The notes beneath the pieces were generated by a model. That model was not told the origin of the DNA, searched no databases, and saw only the letters and a list, made by a program, of their open reading frames with translations. A program made the translations under genes and the position numbers. DNA of 64,000 bases. Source: an uncultured Duncaniella sp. GTDB taxonomy: Bacteria > Bacteroidota > Bacteroidia > Bacteroidales > Muribaculaceae. The stretch spans positions 434,001 to 498,000 of the forward strand of contig CAJTQR010000003.1 of NCBI GenBank assembly GCA_910578515.1, read 5' to 3'. The first letter of the stretch is position 1. Each line of letters starts with the position of its first letter. Below are positions 24,683 to 32,378 of this stretch, piece by piece.

Positions 24683-26152
24683 TCAGTTAGCCACGTCAAG
24701 TCGTCCGAGTACCTTGGAGAGGTATACGTCGCAGAGATAAATGTCGATTCGGGCGTCGATATTCTCAGAGTGGGCTTTGAGCCATGCAGTCTGCGCTTCC
24801 ATCACATTGTCGATGGTCATGACGCCATCGCGGAATCCCACGTCAGCGCAGCGGAGATTTTCGTTGGCTTCCTCAAGGTTCGACTCGGTCATGCGGTAGG
24901 TCTTCAATGCTTCCTGAGCCTTGAATGATGCCTGATTTACCTGAAGGTCCACCAGCTCTTTGGCATTTTCAAGCTCGAGCTGTGCGGCTACTGTCTGCGC
25001 CTTGGCAGCACGGTATTTGTTGTAGTTGCCGCCCCAATGCCAGATAGGTATGGTGAGCATGGCTCCAACGGAGAACATGCCGTTGAATCTTTCTTTGAAA
25101 CCGTTGAAGATGTTGGGGTTGGAGAATGAATATGTTCCCACGAGTGCTATGTTCGGTAACATTGAAGCGCGGGCTACTTTGGCTTTCTCGTCGTAGATTT
25201 TCACTCCGAGCTCAAGGGCGCGCAGGTCCTCGCGGTCACGGTAGACCTCCTGCATGTCATATTCCTTGGCAATGGGGGCGTTGGTGCGGATATTCTCGGC
25301 ATCCTCGTCGGCAAGGGTGAACACACTGTTGAGCGGGAGTCCGCACACCTGGGCGAGCGCCATGCGTGAGAGCACCAATCCGTTGTTTACCTTTGTGAGG
25401 TCGACCTCGGCGGAGTTACGCTTCACATCCACAGTGAGCTGGTCACGCTTTGTGGCGACACCTTGCTCCACCATCAGATGAACGTTGCGCTGGAGTGTGT
25501 CGAGAAGATTTACATAGCTCACGGCGAGTTTTTGCTTTGCCTTGAGTGACACCACCTGCCAGTAAGCGGCATCAACCGCATAGATTATATTCTGAGCTTC
25601 ATTGTCGTGCATGCGGCGTGCGAGGTCCTCGGCATAACCGGTGATTTTATTCATTGCCACTATTTTCCCGCCCATATATATAGGTTGAGTGAGTGTGATG
25701 GCACCGAAAAACACGTTGTGCATGTCAAATTCGAGCGCTTCCTTCGGGAGGAGCGCCACTTGTTCGGGCACATACTGACCGTTGACCTGCAGCGGTTCGC
25801 CTGTGAGTGGATTCTTCACAAGCCCCATTTCATAACCTTTCTTTTCGAGATTGAAGGTCTCCACGGGAAGATATTGGTCCTTGTCGATTATGGAGATGTT
25901 CTTTTGGTTATACATGTACCCACCTGCAAAATCAAGAGATGGAAGATAGGCGGCAAATGCCTCCTTCTTCTGATATTTTGCAGCCTCTATCCCCTGGGCG
26001 GATTTACGGAGGTTCTTATTATTGGCAAGAGCGGTCTGACGGCATTGCTCAAGTGTCATGACGCCGCCTTCGGGGATTGCATTGGTCTGTGCCGCCGCAA
26101 CCAGCCCTACAAGAACTGAAGCTGATAGAAAAAATCTGCGTAGAACCATCAT
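24683..26152 (-). CDS. TolC-family outer membrane efflux protein
   Basis: The 489-residue protein begins with a signal peptide (ending AAAQTNA), then shows the two-repeat TolC pattern: MTLEQCRQTALANNKNLRKS at about residue 31 and long Ala/Gln/Glu-rich coiled coils (LEEANENLRCADVGFRDG near the C-terminus). It forms the trimeric outer-membrane channel of the exporter. It is the first gene of the four-gene operon. Confidence 0.93.
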   Translation of the reverse strand: MMVLRRFFLSASVLVGLVAAAQTNAIPEGGVMTLEQCRQTALANNKNLRKSAQGIEAAKYQKKEAFAAYLPSLDFAGGYMYNQKNISIIDKDQYLPVETFNLEKKGYEMGLVKNPLTGEPLQVNGQYVPEQVALLPKEALEFDMHNVFFGAITLTQPIYMGGKIVAMNKITGYAEDLARRMHDNEAQNIIYAVDAAYWQVVSLKAKQKLAVSYVNLLDTLQRNVHLMVEQGVATKRDQLTVDVKRNSAEVDLTKVNNGLVLSRMALAQVCGLPLNSVFTLADEDAENIRTNAPIAKEYDMQEVYRDREDLRALELGVKIYDEKAKVARASMLPNIALVGTYSFSNPNIFNGFKERFNGMFSVGAMLTIPIWHWGGNYNKYRAAKAQTVAAQLELENAKELVDLQVNQASFKAQEALKTYRMTESNLEEANENLRCADVGFRDGVMTIDNVMEAQTAWLKAHSENIDARIDIYLCDVYLSKVLGRLDVAN

Positions 26153-26237
26153 TGATAAATATCTTGAAACGTGAAAATATAAATTCGTTACCGACAGAGG
26201 TATCCTCCTCTTTAGATATAGATTGGAAACGTGTCTG

Positions 26238-26245
26238 CAAATATA
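26238..26245 (-). promoter_or_regulatory. Candidate -7 element for the export operon
   Basis: The minus strand reads TATATTTG, about 86 nt upstream of the tolC-like ATG. It directly abuts a 12-bp inverted repeat (26245-26282). Confidence 0.55.
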
Positions 26246-26282
26246 ACCTCTTTTCCCAAATAAATGTTTAGGAAAAGAGGTT
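26245..26282 (-). repeat. Perfect 12-bp inverted repeat next to the export-operon promoter
   Basis: Arms 26245-26256 and 26271-26282 pair perfectly around a 14-nt loop. It could be the terminator of the upstream DUF4252 gene or an operator covering the spacer of the export promoter. It has no T run immediately after it. Confidence 0.5.
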
Positions 26283-26351
26283 TATAATTGGTTTGTAATA
26301 GAAGAAAAAGTGTTCTATTTTACCTTAAAATTGCAGAAATAGTAAAACCAA

Positions 26352-26810
26352 TTATTTATTTATCGCTTTTTGAATGTCGGATGGTGTGATTTTGCCGGTA
26401 ATCAAGATGGCATTTAGCTCATTTGCTTCCTCGCTGAGGATAAGATATTCGTTTACACCGGATGGAGATGTCTTCATGTAGATTACAGTTTTCTCCTTGC
26501 CTTCGTTGACACGCAGCAGTTCTTCGTATTCCTTGGAATTGAATGACGATGAGAGGTCCTTGCGAAGTTTTGAGACGAGCTGAGGATTCTCGGTGGTGAG
26601 TATGCGGATATTGTCGAGTTTTCCTGCCATGGCTTTCATGTCCATTCCGTTGCTCTTCATATCAGGCATCATGTTGAGCATTGTTTTGGAGATGTATACA
26701 GATGTGACACCATCGGTTTCAGCGTATTTGTCAAAGAATTTTGTGATTTGAGCCACGCTTGAGAGTACGGTGAGAGCGAGGAGGATGGTAAAAATGGATA
26801 TTCGTTTCAT
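26352..26810 (-). CDS. DUF4252 protein (downstream of anti-sigma gene)
   Basis: The 152-residue secreted protein has a signal peptide (MKRISIFTILLALTVLSSVAQ) and the DUF4252 pattern: FFDKYAETDGVTSVYISKTML, then KLDNIRILTTEN and a Met/Lys-rich core. The family is found in Bacteroidetes and often sits beside ECF sigma factors; no activity is known to me. It is the last gene of the sigma module, 56 nt after the anti-sigma gene. Confidence 0.82.
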   Translation of the reverse strand: MKRISIFTILLALTVLSSVAQITKFFDKYAETDGVTSVYISKTMLNMMPDMKSNGMDMKAMAGKLDNIRILTTENPQLVSKLRKDLSSSFNSKEYEELLRVNEGKEKTVIYMKTSPSGVNEYLILSEEANELNAILITGKITPSDIQKAINK

Positions 26811-26866
26811 AATGGTGGGATATTTTATTGTTGTAGAAGTTCTGTAAATTAATATTAATATGGTGT

Positions 26867-27412
26867 TTAGATGTTGTTGAGCTGTTGCAGCTGTCCGTGT
26901 ACCTGCTCCTGGATTCGTTCGGAAGTCTCGGTGACAGTTTCCATACCGGCTAAGCTCTTATTGATGGCGCCGGCGAAAATCTGAAGAGCTTTCTCGGTCT
27001 GTGCGTATGCCTCTTCGGGAGTGGCGCATGTGTCGGCATGGAGCGGTGTGGTGTTTTCGCGGAAAGGAAGGAAAATTCCGAGAGCTAACACAACAGCCAG
27101 TGCGGCGGCTATGCCGATTGCAGCACGCAGCTTTATCGGGCGGAGTCGTTTGCGATTGACTTCAGCTTTTGCCTCTGCGTCTGCCCATGAATCTATGGCG
27201 TCGCTCAGGCGCGATTCCAATCCATCGGGAAGCTGAGGGGTAGGGATGTCGGAGAGACTGCGGAATATTTCCCCTTCGGTCCTGAGTTCAGGTGCTACCC
27301 TGTCGGTATTTTTGAAATAGATGCGCAGATATTTTTCTTCCTCCTGAGTGGAGGTGCCATCATAATAATGGGCAAGCATCTGTTTTATTTCTTCGAGATT
27401 AATTTGATTCAT
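26867..27412 (-). CDS. Putative anti-sigma factor (single-pass membrane protein)
   Basis: The 181-residue protein has an acidic, helical cytoplasmic N-terminus (LAHYYDGTSTQEEEKYLRIYF), one transmembrane segment at about 97-117 after a basic stretch (NRKRLRPIKLRAAIG), and a periplasmic tail. The position 3 nt after the ECF sigma gene, plus this topology, suggest it holds the sigma factor at the membrane. There is no clear ZAS zinc motif, so the assignment rests on context. Confidence 0.72.
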   Translation of the reverse strand: MNQINLEEIKQMLAHYYDGTSTQEEEKYLRIYFKNTDRVAPELRTEGEIFRSLSDIPTPQLPDGLESRLSDAIDSWADAEAKAEVNRKRLRPIKLRAAIGIAAALAVVLALGIFLPFRENTTPLHADTCATPEEAYAQTEKALQIFAGAINKSLAGMETVTETSERIQEQVHGQLQQLNNI

Positions 27413-27415
27413 AGT

Positions 27416-27916
27416 TCAATTCAAAAGGAGTTTGTACTGTTCCCTGATTTTTTTGCGGGCTCGGCTTAATAGAAGTCTGATATTGCCGGGGGAGAGACCG
27501 GTAGATTGCTCAATCTCCTCAAACGACATGTCGGCTACATCCCGCATTCTTATCACCCGGCGTTGGGGTGGAGGGAGACGTTCTATCAGTTCCATCAGGT
27601 GAACGGCTTCGTCGCGCACCTCCACTTCGTGCTCTAAATCCTCTCCCGATGCTATGGGTAGTTCCTCGGGCGGTGCATCGGCTTCCTCCACATATTTGCG
27701 TCGCATATGGTCAAGGCATATATTTCTCAATAGAGTCAGACAGAAGCCATCGGGATTCTCAATGTGTGAAAGCTCATTTCGCTTGCTCCATAGCCGCAGG
27801 TAAGCTTCCTGCACCATATCCTCTGCCTCTTGCCCGTTGCCGGTGAGTCTGAACGCCATGCGGTAGAGCTTGGGATGACACGGGAGGAAGAGTTGTTTGA
27901 ATTCAGCGGCGTCCAT
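27416..27916 (-). CDS. ECF (sigma-70 family, RpoE-like) sigma factor
   Basis: At 166 residues it has region 2 (LTGNGQEAEDMVQEAYLRLW, about 25-44) and region 4 (LPPPQRRVIRMRDVADMSFEEI, about 113-134, then the helix-turn-helix ending in LLLSRARKKIREQ). It would direct RNA polymerase to an ECF promoter in response to an envelope signal. Its start overlaps the 3' end of the preceding DUF4252 gene by 14 nt, indicating tight coupling. A plausible autoregulatory promoter lies upstream of that gene. Confidence 0.93.
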   Translation of the reverse strand: MDAAEFKQLFLPCHPKLYRMAFRLTGNGQEAEDMVQEAYLRLWSKRNELSHIENPDGFCLTLLRNICLDHMRRKYVEEADAPPEELPIASGEDLEHEVEVRDEAVHLMELIERLPPPQRRVIRMRDVADMSFEEIEQSTGLSPGNIRLLLSRARKKIREQYKLLLN

Positions 27917-28406
27917 GTTTTTTAGGAGTTTGACTTTTTACTACACCGGCTATATCGTCCATGGTGAATTTGCCATTCACTTCCACCAATGCACAGTCGC
28001 CATCGCTTACGCACACTATAATCATCTGGTGGATGGTCTCTTCTTTGATTTTTGCAAAAATGAGTACCTTCTCGCCGTTGTCATTCATTCTCACCATTTC
28101 TTCGTAGCCTTTGGTGGAGATACGATTGACCTGTTGCTTGAATTTTGATTTAGTGGAACTGTTGCATTTTTCGAGGTCGAGTACTCTTACCGACTTGATT
28201 TTCTTTACAATCTGCGCGTCAGGGTCATCGTCGATGAACTGTTTTCCTAACCACATCATGAACGGATTGACGTTGACAAAGTCAGCATCCTTTGCCGATG
28301 AGAACTCAGAGAATATATCATCGACATTTGCCGAAGGAGCCTTTGAGGCAAACATTGCGGTTGAGGCAGAAAGAATTATTATAAGAGTAAGAATTAGTCT
28401 TTTCAT
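27903..28406 (-). CDS. DUF4252 protein (first gene of the sigma module)
   Basis: The 167-residue protein has a signal peptide (ending in SASTAMFASKA) and the DUF4252 fold pattern: IKSVRVLDLEKCN, then GYEEMVRMNDNGEKVLIFAKIK and IIVCVSDGDCALVEVNGKFTMDDIAGVV. It is about equally long as, but clearly divergent from, the DUF4252 protein at the other end of the module. Its position suggests a sensor, ligand or major target of the sigma factor (inference). Confidence 0.82.
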   Translation of the reverse strand: MKRLILTLIIILSASTAMFASKAPSANVDDIFSEFSSAKDADFVNVNPFMMWLGKQFIDDDPDAQIVKKIKSVRVLDLEKCNSSTKSKFKQQVNRISTKGYEEMVRMNDNGEKVLIFAKIKEETIHQMIIVCVSDGDCALVEVNGKFTMDDIAGVVKSQTPKKHGRR

Positions 28407-28477
28407 CTTTGGTTGAAATTTGAGGGTCGGAATAAATTTGGTTGAAATCTCATTTGGGAAGCGCTTTCAATAATTGT

Positions 28478-28503
28478 GACGAGACCAACTTGAATTTTGT
28501 TAC
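28478..28503 (-). promoter_or_regulatory. Candidate autoregulatory ECF promoter
   Basis: On the minus strand GTAAC (28499-28503), a 17-nt spacer and CGTC (28478-28481) resemble ECF-type -35/-10 elements. It lies about 72 nt upstream of the first gene in the sigma operon. No primary-sigma TAnnTTTG of good quality competes here. Confidence 0.5.
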
Positions 28504-28608
28504 AAAGAAAATGAAATTTTTTTGAAAAAAATCTTTCAGTAGCTTCTTTCACTCTCGCTCTCAGTGGTTAAATTGCTCCCTGCGCATCAATATGTCACAG
28601 ATTTTATA

Positions 28609-28616
28609 TAAATTTG
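28609..28616 (+). promoter_or_regulatory. Candidate -7 element for the lipoprotein-yfhO operon
   Basis: TAAATTTG is an exact TAnnTTTG match. It places the transcript start near 28624 and so favours the ATG at 28643 over an upstream in-frame ATG at 28592. Confidence 0.5.
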
Positions 28617-28642
28617 CAGGATTAAAAACACTCTTTACGACG

Positions 28643-29209
28643 ATGAGAAATATATTTACGGTTATTTTGGCTGCCATAGCCGTCATGATGATGACTGTAG
28701 CTTGCGGGAGCAAAGAAAAAGTTACTGACTCGGTGAGCGAGGATGTAGAAGAGCAAAACACTCTTTTAGCTAAGGCACTTTCTGTGGGAAATCTTAAGGA
28801 TGCTTCGGAGATGGCCGACAGCATGTCACTGTTTGTCGACGACTTTACTCCCGAGCAGACTGTGCAGGTGCTTATGGCATTTCTTTCAGTGCACAATGAC
28901 GCTGTGGCTAACAAAAACACCCGCCGCGACCTTGAGACTCTGCGCAAGTTTGTGGATGTCTACGATATAGCCTTAAGCGCTAATCCCAACGACACCCGTG
29001 CCGCATTTGCAAAGGTGCGTAAGATTAATCCGACCATAAATTTTGACTCCATCGCCACATCGTTCCGTGAGAAGCTTACACAATATGATGCCATACAGGA
29101 CGGTAGTCTTGTAGCTTCCGAACCTACTCCAGCCGACACAGTGGCTACCGATACCGTCCAACCGGCTTCGGAACAGGAATTGCCTCTCGAGCTTCGTCCG
29201 GCTGAATAA
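28643..29209 (+). CDS. Hypothetical lipoprotein upstream of yfhO
   Basis: The ATG at 28643 gives a lipoprotein signal (MRNIFTVILAAIAVMMMTVAC). The in-frame ATG at 28592 would precede the predicted transcription start. The mature part (about 165 residues) is helical and acidic (LLAKALSVGNLKDASEMADSM), ending in a Pro/Thr/Glu-rich tail. No domain is recognised. It is 36 nt upstream of the yfhO-like gene and probably cotranscribed. Confidence 0.72.
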   Translation: MRNIFTVILAAIAVMMMTVACGSKEKVTDSVSEDVEEQNTLLAKALSVGNLKDASEMADSMSLFVDDFTPEQTVQVLMAFLSVHNDAVANKNTRRDLETLRKFVDVYDIALSANPNDTRAAFAKVRKINPTINFDSIATSFREKLTQYDAIQDGSLVASEPTPADTVATDTVQPASEQELPLELRPAE

Positions 29210-29245
29210 CCATACCAGTACTTATCACTCAAACTGAACATCACA

Positions 29246-31822
29246 ATGTCAGAAACCATAAAGAAATACAGCGGTATCCTCTCTTTTATTGGAGGGCTTA
29301 TAATCATCGCCATTATCGCATTCGCATTTTTCTATCCGGATGCTTCGGAGGGAAATCAACTTCGCCAGCATGACATGCAGCAGGGTATTGCCATAGGTCA
29401 GGAAGCCAAGGCTTTCACCGAAGCTACCGGCGAGGTGTCGAGATGGACCAACTCCCTGTTCTCCGGGATGCCGACTTTCCAGATTTCACCGTCATATCCC
29501 TCAAGCGGATTATATAAATGGATTAATAGTGTGATGGGACTCGGGCTCCCTTCTCCCTCATCGCTTATTGCCATGATGATGGTCGGGTTCTTTATCTTGC
29601 TGCTCGCCATGAAGATGCGTTGGTATGTGGCACTTATCGGAGCTATAGCCTACGGATTTTCGTCTTACTTTATTATAATTATAGGTGCGGGGCATATATG
29701 GAAATTTGTCACCCTCGCCTATATCCCACCGACAATAGCGGGTGTGATACTCTGTTACCGTGGGCGTTATCTTGCCGGAGGAGCCTTGGCTGCAATATTT
29801 GCCATGATGCAGATTTCTTCCAACCATGTGCAGATGACCTATTACTTCCTGTTTGTGATACTCGGTGTGGTCATAGCATCGCTTGTGATGGCTCTGCGAG
29901 CCAAGGAGATGAAACGCTGGGGAATCGCAACGGCAACTCTTGCAGTGGCTGCTTGCCTGGCAGTGATAGCGAACCTTCCGAGTCTTTATAATACGTATGA
30001 ATACTCTAAGGAGACTATGCGTGGTCGTCACAGTGAGCTTACACAGCCTGCCGCCGCTGCCACGCAGACCACAGGTGGAGGTCTCGACAAGGACTATATC
30101 ACACAGTATAGCTATCAGCCTTCGGAAACATTCTCGCTCATCATCCCCAATGTGAAGGGTGGTGCGTCAGTGAAACCGGAGAAGGGTGGATTTGTAATGA
30201 TGAATCTCAGTGACCTTGACGATGCCAAAAGCATGGTGGAAAAGGGGGAACTTGACCAAATGCAGGCGCAGTATCTCGGCTATATGAGCCAGTACTTCGG
30301 TGACCCGGAGGGTACTAACGGTCCGGTCTATGTGGGAGCATTGATTTTTGCATTTTTCCTGCTTGGATGTGTGATAGTAAAGGGTCCAATGAAGTGGGCG
30401 CTCCTCATTCTTACCATATTCTCAATACTACTTGCATGGGGACGCCATGCCATGATGTTTACCGACATAATGCTCTCTGTTGTGCCGATGTATGCAAAAT
30501 TCCGCACGGTGGAGAGTATCCTTGTGATAGCTGAGTTCGCCATGCCGCTGCTTGCCGCAATGGCATTGCAGACCATCATCACCACCACTGATGCCTGGGA
30601 GAAGTTCAAGCGCCCGGTTGCCTGGTGTTTCGGTGTGTCGCTCGCGATTTGTGCCATTGGCTTTGTTGTACCCGGTATGTTCGGCAATGTCATTACCGAC
30701 AATGACCGCATGATTGACCAATATATCACATCCTCGCTCATGCAGCAGGGATATGATGCCGCTACAGCCCGCCAGTTCAGTCTCCAGAATCCCGGCATAT
30801 ATGCGGCTGTGGAGTCGCTGCGCGAGGGACTTGTATCGACCGATGCGCTCCGCAGTTTTATAATTGTAGGACTTGGCGCTGTGTTTGTGATGCTCTATAT
30901 GCGTCGCAAGCTCTCGCTCGCCTTGTCAGTGGCAGCTCTGGGCGTACTGGTGCTCGCCGACTTGTACAGTGTGAACAAGCGCTATCTCAATCATGAGAGC
31001 TTTGTGGCTCAGCGTCTCACCGTGGGACCTCCCATTGCCAAGACTCCGGTGGATGAGGCTATACTTCAGGATACAGCCATGAACTATCGAGTTATGGATA
31101 TACCTCGTTTCAACAGTGCCGACCCATCGTATTACCATAAGATGATAGGTGGATATCATGCGGCAAAACTCACCCGCTATCAGGACCTTATAGACCGACA
31201 TCTCATCCACTTTACCCGTGGTGACGAGGATGGTGCAGATTGGAATGTACTCAATATGCTCAATGCCAAGTATGTGGTGGGTATGGACGGTCAGCCTCTT
31301 CTTAACCCTGAGGCTTATGGCAATGCATGGTTTGTCAATGAGGTGCAATATGTCGATAACCCTGACCGCGAGATGGAAGCTCTCAGCATTATCTCGCCTG
31401 ATTCAGTAGCTGTGGCTGATGTGAAGTTCTCCGACGTTCTTGGCAAATCACGTCCTGTCATGCCGGGAGATACCATTTATGAGACCACCTATGCCCCCAA
31501 CCGCCTCACTTACCGCAGCCGCAGTGCCAACGGAGGTGTGGCAGTGTTCTCCGAAGTGTTCTTCCCATGGGGCTGGACGGCTACCGTCGATGGCAATGAG
31601 GTGCCGATAGGTCGTGTCAACTATGTGTTGCGAGCCATTGATGTTCCGGCAGGTGAACATACGATTGAGATGAAATTCAATCCTAAATCACTACAGACTA
31701 CCGACACAGCCGCTACCGTAGCTATAATATTGATTTATATTCTTGCCCTCGGAGCCATAGCTATGGCGGTAATACGAGTTGTGAAACCGACAGTAAAGAA
31801 TGAATCTGTTCAGCGTAATTAA
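29246..31822 (+). CDS. YfhO-family multi-pass membrane protein
   Basis: The 858-residue protein has about twelve transmembrane helices over residues 10-570 and at the extreme C-terminus, with a large extracytoplasmic domain in between (about 600-820, ending GWTATVDGNEVPIGRVNYVLRAIDVPAGEHTIEM). The FSGMPTFQISPSYPS loop and the domain order match YfhO/GT-C-like proteins. Homologues in Firmicutes glycosylate teichoic acids with lipid-linked sugars; the Bacteroidetes substrate is unknown. Confidence 0.88.
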   Translation: MSETIKKYSGILSFIGGLIIIAIIAFAFFYPDASEGNQLRQHDMQQGIAIGQEAKAFTEATGEVSRWTNSLFSGMPTFQISPSYPSSGLYKWINSVMGLGLPSPSSLIAMMMVGFFILLLAMKMRWYVALIGAIAYGFSSYFIIIIGAGHIWKFVTLAYIPPTIAGVILCYRGRYLAGGALAAIFAMMQISSNHVQMTYYFLFVILGVVIASLVMALRAKEMKRWGIATATLAVAACLAVIANLPSLYNTYEYSKETMRGRHSELTQPAAAATQTTGGGLDKDYITQYSYQPSETFSLIIPNVKGGASVKPEKGGFVMMNLSDLDDAKSMVEKGELDQMQAQYLGYMSQYFGDPEGTNGPVYVGALIFAFFLLGCVIVKGPMKWALLILTIFSILLAWGRHAMMFTDIMLSVVPMYAKFRTVESILVIAEFAMPLLAAMALQTIITTTDAWEKFKRPVAWCFGVSLAICAIGFVVPGMFGNVITDNDRMIDQYITSSLMQQGYDAATARQFSLQNPGIYAAVESLREGLVSTDALRSFIIVGLGAVFVMLYMRRKLSLALSVAALGVLVLADLYSVNKRYLNHESFVAQRLTVGPPIAKTPVDEAILQDTAMNYRVMDIPRFNSADPSYYHKMIGGYHAAKLTRYQDLIDRHLIHFTRGDEDGADWNVLNMLNAKYVVGMDGQPLLNPEAYGNAWFVNEVQYVDNPDREMEALSIISPDSVAVADVKFSDVLGKSRPVMPGDTIYETTYAPNRLTYRSRSANGGVAVFSEVFFPWGWTATVDGNEVPIGRVNYVLRAIDVPAGEHTIEMKFNPKSLQTTDTAATVAIILIYILALGAIAMAVIRVVKPTVKNESVQRN

Positions 31823-32324
31823 ACGGGCGTGGAGAAGCAAGGGGTTTGGCATACATTCCCCTTTTGCTTTTTATTTCATTACCCGTGTACTCCGTGAGCG
31901 ATTGCCTTACTATGCCTTTGCTCAGATTGAGGAGCAAGGAACGGAGGAGATGCCGGTGCGTCATCTGCTCACTATTTTCCGCATAGTGTGTTACTTCGCT
32001 CCGGAGGTCATCACTCTCCCTGTCTCTGCGCCGATTACAGTGAGGGATACTCTTAAACTTGCTGATAGCCGTATACGGCTTATTCACGAACCCTCACGTT
32101 TCCAATGTCTATCGGGCGATATGCCTCGGGATGAGTTCAGATATCTCGCCGGACATGTGATTAAGGATGGTGGAGTGTTGGTGATATACCGTCCCGGAGA
32201 GGAGGGGGATTTCATAAAGGATGCTCTTACGTGTGGCATGACCTTTACCAACGGAAATGCCTCAATGATGGTGGTCAATGTGCGCCGTGACCTCCCTCGG
32301 CAGGACTTTATAGTGAATTTCTAA
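31800..32324 (+). CDS. Conserved hypothetical protein with GFGIHSPF motif
   Basis: The 174-residue protein starts within the last 23 nt of the yfhO gene, showing translational coupling. The N-terminus KSKGFGIHSPF-type stretch (here RSKGFGIHSPFAFYFITRVL) is a pattern I associate with Bacteroidetes proteins related to SAM-dependent methyltransferases, but the usual GxGxG SAM-binding loop is not visible. It is therefore left as hypothetical. No signal peptide or transmembrane helix is evident. Confidence 0.72.
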   Translation: MNLFSVIKRAWRSKGFGIHSPFAFYFITRVLRERLPYYAFAQIEEQGTEEMPVRHLLTIFRIVCYFAPEVITLPVSAPITVRDTLKLADSRIRLIHEPSRFQCLSGDMPRDEFRYLAGHVIKDGGVLVIYRPGEEGDFIKDALTCGMTFTNGNASMMVVNVRRDLPRQDFIVNF

Positions 32325-32378
32325 GTGAACACTTTGAGGGAGTGATGCGTTGTATATTCAGTTCGTCAATTATTGTTT

